NCBI GenBank assembly: GCA_016196825.1 | Contig: JACPWY010000072.1 | Span: 62,001 to 126,000, forward strand | Source: Deltaproteobacteria bacterium | GTDB lineage: Bacteria; Bdellovibrionota; FAC87; UBA2466 | Reading direction: 5' to 3' | Length of the DNA stretch: 64,000 bases | Part shown: positions 60,738 through 64,000 of the stretch, piece by piece | Position numbering within the stretch: the stretch's first letter is position 1 | Layout: every line of letters begins with the position of its first letter | Translations under genes and position numbers: made by a program | Notes under the pieces: model-generated | What the model saw: the letters and a program-made list of their open reading frames with translations, nothing else | What the model was told of the DNA's origin: nothing | Databases searched by the model: none

Positions 60738-61727
60738 ATGGTTGGGCTTTTTCAAGCGTTGGCACTTTCGGTGATCGTCTATTCTGCGACGACACCCCCT
60801 CAGGATCCAAAGTCCCCGAAGAAGGCCCCCGTGAGTGCGCCAGCGCCCAATCTGCCGCCCGCAAGCCCGTTTCCGGGACCGGTTCAGCAGCAACAGCAGC
60901 AGTATTCTGAGCCAGCCCCGCGTCCTTATGTTCCACCAGTGATGGTGAAGGGGCCAGAGCCTCTTCCCAAGCTGCCTTCTGTTGACACCTTCAAGAAGAA
61001 ACCAAACTCCGCAATCACTCATTTGAAACCCGCCCTTTTCATGACGACCTACGAAGGGCTGAGGCGTAGCACCCTATTCGGCAAGCCGGATCCCCTACTC
61101 GCCGACAGCCTGGCGATGAGTGAGTTGATTCTCACTCTCGAGACGGTGCGCCGAGAAGCCCTCGATGACATCGTGACCAGCACGTTTGAACACCAGGGCA
61201 ACCTTCTGAAGATTGAGACGAACCGCCGGCTTCATGAAAAGAATGAGCGGCTAAAGGCTCTGGGCAATGGGACGATCTCGCAGCAGGAATATGACGAATC
61301 CTTGGCGCGGTTGATGAGGGCCAGGCGTCACGCCACGGTTTCGCAGTGGCGCACTGAGGAATTCAAGACTGACCTCAAGATCACAGACCTTAAACTCGCG
61401 CGTATAAAGGGGGAACCGTTTGAACTGCTCGATCTCGCCAAAGCGTACGCCCGGCTGTGGGAGATCCGCCTCAATAAGGTGACGGCCCAGCAGGCCGAGG
61501 CGCAGGTCGATTTTGACCTGCAGACGGCGGCATACAATCGATTGAAGCTGCTCCTAGAGAAGAAGGCCGTATCTGAGGCCGATGCTATTCATGCCCAGAT
61601 TGATTACGAACAGGCGGAGGTTGTCATGAAACTGGCCGCTGAATTGGTGGCGCAGATAGCGAAGTTTCACGGTGATGCACTTGAAATTGTGAAGCAATTA
61701 GAACACAGTAATGCCACTAACATTTAG
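60738..61727 (+). CDS. Periplasmic coiled-coil protein of unknown function
   Basis: 329 residues. A signal peptide (about 1-17) is followed by a Pro/Ala/Gln-rich low-complexity stretch with six Gln in a row (about 50-60), then long helices from about 115 to the end, including heptads that resemble the TolC or HlyD hairpin (QAEAQVDFDLQTAAYNRLKL). No barrel or lipoyl domain is seen. It may be part of an envelope-spanning complex; no family recognised. The following gene lies 28 bp downstream. Confidence 0.68.
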   Translation: MVGLFQALALSVIVYSATTPPQDPKSPKKAPVSAPAPNLPPASPFPGPVQQQQQQYSEPAPRPYVPPVMVKGPEPLPKLPSVDTFKKKPNSAITHLKPALFMTTYEGLRRSTLFGKPDPLLADSLAMSELILTLETVRREALDDIVTSTFEHQGNLLKIETNRRLHEKNERLKALGNGTISQQEYDESLARLMRARRHATVSQWRTEEFKTDLKITDLKLARIKGEPFELLDLAKAYARLWEIRLNKVTAQQAEAQVDFDLQTAAYNRLKLLLEKKAVSEADAIHAQIDYEQAEVVMKLAAELVAQIAKFHGDALEIVKQLEHSNATNI

Positions 61728-61755
61728 GATCGGTCTTCGGGGATTGGGGGGAAAT

Positions 61756-62571
61756 GTGAAATCGGAACGGGTTGTCTTGGGGCTTGTTTTGTTCTGTTTC
61801 GCCGCTGTTGCGGCGCCGGGGGGAAACCTCTCGGAAAATGCGACCGTGCTCGAGCGGGTGAGAGCAAAGTATTGGACGAAATACTCGGGCGCACCGCTGG
61901 CGAATTTGGGATCGCCCTTTACGACCGGGCTGGATGGTTCCACCAATTCAAAAAACCAGAATGGCGATAACCTTGTGACGTTGGGTTATCAGATCAATTC
62001 CACGTTTCGTCCTGGGATCGGAGTGCCTTTTAACTTTCTCCCGATCACACGGGACGTTATCCAGGTAAAGCCCATTTATGTGGGGCTCACAGACTTTACG
62101 ATTCTCGAGGCGGGAAATTTAACGGTGCACGGCGATGCCCGAGTCTATTTGCCGATTGGCGATGTCGCGGCCCTTCAGGATGTCCGAACGGGGTTTCGCG
62201 CGAGTCAGCTCGTGCTTTACCGAATTCCGGACTCCAACTGGCTCGTCGGCTCATCGTCATACGTTCGCACGTATAAGTACGGGGATAACGGCAACGGTTT
62301 CCGGCCGGATCTCGAGGTCTTCGTCTCGCCGTTTGCTTCGTATCGAATGACCGATCGGCTCTACGCGGTTCTGTGGGCCGACGTTCTTCAGCTCACGCAC
62401 AGCTATGGAGAGGGTGTGGGGCTGACGAATGCCTTGATGGATATTCAGCCTGGTATTCGCTGGGACGTGACCGAATCGATTCAGGTCAATCCCTATGTGA
62501 ACATCATCCCCGGTGCTCTGCGCTGGGACAACATCAGCTGGGGCCTCGCTTTGAACGCGGCCCTCACGTAG
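61756..62571 (+). CDS. Outer membrane barrel-like protein of unknown function
   Basis: 271 residues from a GTG at 61756 preceded by GGGGGGAAAT; the ATG at 61711 lies inside the preceding gene. A signal peptide (about 1-20, ending FAAVAA) and strand-rich alternation with aromatic residues and Gly/Asn turns suggest a barrel of about 12 strands. No specificity known. Probably co-expressed with the coiled-coil protein ahead of it. Confidence 0.7.
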   Translation: MKSERVVLGLVLFCFAAVAAPGGNLSENATVLERVRAKYWTKYSGAPLANLGSPFTTGLDGSTNSKNQNGDNLVTLGYQINSTFRPGIGVPFNFLPITRDVIQVKPIYVGLTDFTILEAGNLTVHGDARVYLPIGDVAALQDVRTGFRASQLVLYRIPDSNWLVGSSSYVRTYKYGDNGNGFRPDLEVFVSPFASYRMTDRLYAVLWADVLQLTHSYGEGVGLTNALMDIQPGIRWDVTESIQVNPYVNIIPGALRWDNISWGLALNAALT

Positions 62572-62578
62572 GGTTGGT

Positions 62579-63223
62579 TCACTTCAGCGAAGAGGAAAAC
62601 TCGACGTGCTCGCCTTCGTTCTTCTTTGCGGACGTCGAAAATGAGAATGAAGTACTGCGTTCGAGCTTCTTGAGTTCGTGAGACGCGCAAGTAACGACGT
62701 GGCTACGCCACTGGTTGCTCAGGCGACTCTTCAGGCAGATCAGAAGTTCGGCCGAGCGAGCGAAATGGCCTCTCGGCAGAGAGGCGGCCAGTCCCCCAAT
62801 CGCACGATTAAACGCATCGGTGGAGAGGGTCGCCTCATTTCGGGGGGTCGAGTAGCGCATGTGCAGGAGGAATTCGATTTCGGGTGATGAACTGCGGTCG
62901 CTCTGTGCCACCCGTTTTCCGGAACCGCTCACCTCGACGAGACCGGTCTCTTTATCCTGCTGTTCGATTTGGGTCTTGAGCACAGGTATCATCACTAAAT
63001 GATATTTGGTTGGTCCGGCAATTCTGTGAGCCACCAGAGCTTCGAGAGTAATGGTGATCTGCTGACCGCTCTTTAGGCCGCTGAGCTCCTGGCCCCTCTT
63101 AATGTACCTCTGGCGGATGTTTTCTTTCACCTCATCGCGGACGTCGGAGATGTCGTATCGAACGGTGGCAAACGCGGGGGTGAGGATCACGGTTAACGCC
63201 AAGAATGTGAACGAGACTTTCAT
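62579..63223 (-). CDS. Secreted protein of unknown function
   Basis: 214 residues from ATG 63223 preceded by GGGAG; the reading frame extends to 63316 without a better start. A signal peptide (about 1-19, ending TPAFA) precedes an alpha/beta mature part and a Ser/Lys-rich C-terminal tail. Two Cys (CLKSR, CASHE) are near the end. It converges on the barrel-like gene with a 7-bp gap. No family recognised. Confidence 0.68.
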   Translation of the reverse strand: MKVSFTFLALTVILTPAFATVRYDISDVRDEVKENIRQRYIKRGQELSGLKSGQQITITLEALVAHRIAGPTKYHLVMIPVLKTQIEQQDKETGLVEVSGSGKRVAQSDRSSSPEIEFLLHMRYSTPRNEATLSTDAFNRAIGGLAASLPRGHFARSAELLICLKSRLSNQWRSHVVTCASHELKKLERSTSFSFSTSAKKNEGEHVEFSSSLK

Positions 63224-63354
63224 CGAGGCTCCCTTGTGAGAGCGGGATTGTGCCAAAATGCGAGATACAAAAACAATAGAAAACTGACGCCAGGCGCAAT
63301 GACAATTTTTGTCCAAAACCGGACATTCCGAGATTCAATCGAGAAGGAGGATGC

Positions 63355-63846
63355 ATGAAGGGATTGCTCATGGCTTTGACGATGGCGGGCACAACGGTGA
63401 TGGCGGGGCAAAACTATACGTTGGAAAAGTTGGCCCACATGGACCAGACTGAGCTCAACACTCTTTACGCACAATCCTCGACTGGAATTGCTCCGACCAC
63501 CGACACGCGCGGCAAGGCGGTCTTCTTCCCTGGTTCCTTTCTGGCGACGCCTACGACCGTTCTCGCAAGTCTCATCTGGCAGGGGAAGACCTTCTCCTCT
63601 GATGGCACCGTTCTGATGAATAAGGTGTTTGGATTCCACGCCATCAAGGCCAAGGTCTACCGGGGGACAAGCCTCTTTGATGGCCGCGAGGCCACCATTG
63701 TCGATTACAGCGAGACTTCGCTCGTAGCTGGCTGGGTCCGGGACGAGATTCGGGAGGTCAGCCCTGGGGTGTACCTCGGGCGGGCGTATGCGCGGACGTT
63801 TTTGGGCCCCTATTTTCTGCTGAATTTCGCGCTCTCAACACACTGA
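63355..63846 (+). CDS. Secreted protein with a VRDEIREV-type C-terminal segment, unknown function
   Basis: 163 residues, preceded by AAGGAGG. A signal peptide (about 1-17, ending VMA) leads into a lipocalin-like strand-rich domain. The segment FDGREATIVDYSETS...WVRDEIREVSPGVYLGRAY resembles a pattern seen in small proteobacterial secreted proteins, which I recall without a name. A ligand-binding barrel is possible. A terminator follows its stop. Confidence 0.72.
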   Translation: MKGLLMALTMAGTTVMAGQNYTLEKLAHMDQTELNTLYAQSSTGIAPTTDTRGKAVFFPGSFLATPTTVLASLIWQGKTFSSDGTVLMNKVFGFHAIKAKVYRGTSLFDGREATIVDYSETSLVAGWVRDEIREVSPGVYLGRAYARTFLGPYFLLNFALSTH

Positions 63847-63852
63847 ATATCG

Positions 63853-63873
63853 GGCACGAGCTGTGCCATTTTT
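63853..63873 (+). terminator. Rho-independent terminator after the 163-residue gene
   Basis: GGCAC and GTGCC pair around a 5-nt loop and are followed by ATTTTT. It starts 7 nt after the stop codon, a typical position for an intrinsic terminator. Confidence 0.65.
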
Positions 63874-63920
63874 GGCCCAGTATATTTGTGACGGATATTG
63901 TAAATATTCTGCCAAATCTC

Positions 63921-63946
63921 TATAACTCCGCCTTTACGGAGTTATA
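63921..63946 (+). promoter_or_regulatory. Hairpin that hides the ribosome-binding site of the last gene
   Basis: Perfect 10-nt arms at 63921-63930 and 63937-63946 flank a 6-nt loop. The right arm contains GGAG (63938-63941), the only Shine-Dalgarno sequence ahead of the ATG at 63949, and ends 2 nt before it. Folding would block initiation, so the structure may work as a thermosensor, a riboregulated switch or a protein site. Confidence 0.55.
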
Positions 63947-63948
63947 CG

Positions 63949-64000
63949 ATGTTGAAATCCCTAGCCTCTCCCCTTTCTCTGGCCTTTGCCGTCGTGGTCT
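63949..64000 (+). CDS. Start of a secreted protein gene (cut by the window end)
   Basis: Only 17 codons are visible. They form the first part of a typical signal peptide (one Lys, then a hydrophobic core LASPLSLAFAVVV). The start is preceded by GGAG inside a hairpin and follows a terminator, so it heads its own transcript. Nothing can be said of the mature product. Confidence 0.55.
   Translation, partial: MLKSLASPLSLAFAVVV

Noticed and set aside
1-64000. tRNA, rRNA, CRISPR arrays and insertion sequences
   Set aside because: No cloverleaf-like gene, repeat-spacer array or transposase frame was recognised by eye; a covariance-model scan could still find a small RNA gene.

Overview
The window comes from a diderm (Gram-negative) bacterium with moderately high G+C by eye (not computed). 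Outer-membrane biogenesis genes (Bam, Lol, Skp, LpoB-like), a type IV pilus cluster pilB-pilT-pilC-pilS, GGDEF and class III cyclase signalling, acyl-CoA dehydrogenase with EtfBA, and many secreted beta-barrel or lipoprotein-like unknowns suggest a Bdellovibrionota/deltaproteobacterial-type lineage. That placement is inference. No rRNA, tRNA, CRISPR array, prophage or insertion sequence was recognised.

Layout. 1-3.5 kb: a tripartite efflux operon (tolC-like, hairpin-less macA-like, macB-like, the last cut by the window edge). 3.6-5.0 kb: two envelope unknowns. 5.0-11.0 kb: a sugar/surface-glycan group (Gfo/Idh oxidoreductase, GT2 glycosyltransferase, UDP-sugar dehydrogenase, extended SDR epimerase, zinc-binding C-methyltransferase, NUDIX hydrolase). 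11-13.9 kb: a secreted unknown and an LpoB-like/TPR lipoprotein pair. 13.9-22.7 kb: valS, lolC/E, an AAA/DUF4143 ATPase lodged between the Lol genes, lolD, bamA, skp. 22.7-28.6 kb: small membrane protein, lipoprotein, fatty-acid desaturase, ferredoxin, DUF1624 membrane protein, penicillin-acylase-family lipoprotein. 28.6-32.7 kb: acyl-CoA dehydrogenase, etfB, etfA and two membrane proteins. 32.8-35.8 kb: gpmI and a PiT phosphate transporter. 35.8-39.5 kb: a signalling divergon of membrane class III cyclase, PilZ-like/methyltransferase protein and Crp-like regulator. 39.7-49.7 kb: pilBTCS, a porin-like protein, a coiled-coil protein, a REC-GGDEF protein and a metallophosphoesterase. 49.7-56.9 kb: TsdA-like dihaem cytochrome, plsC, secA, short unknowns, rsmD-like, coaD, aspartate aminotransferase. 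56.9-64 kb: mainly secreted, barrel-like or coiled-coil unknowns, a CHAD protein, and at the very end a new gene whose ribosome-binding site lies in a hairpin.

How the parts work together. LolC/E-LolD, BamA, Skp, SecA and PlsC form a core for moving lipoproteins, proteins and phospholipids to the envelope. The glycan group would supply modified sugars to the surface. The PilB amino-terminal domain looks like a c-di-GMP-binding MshEN domain, and a diguanylate cyclase lies about 6 kb downstream, so pilus extension may answer to c-di-GMP. The cyclase/methyltransferase/Crp-like divergon could be a self-contained cyclic-nucleotide circuit.

A pattern runs through the window. At many transcription-unit starts that lack a Shine-Dalgarno sequence, a -10-like hexamer sits 6-8 nt before the start codon. 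This suggests frequent leaderless transcription and helped choose several starts. Genes inside operons and some unit leaders do carry GGAG-type sites, so both modes seem to coexist.
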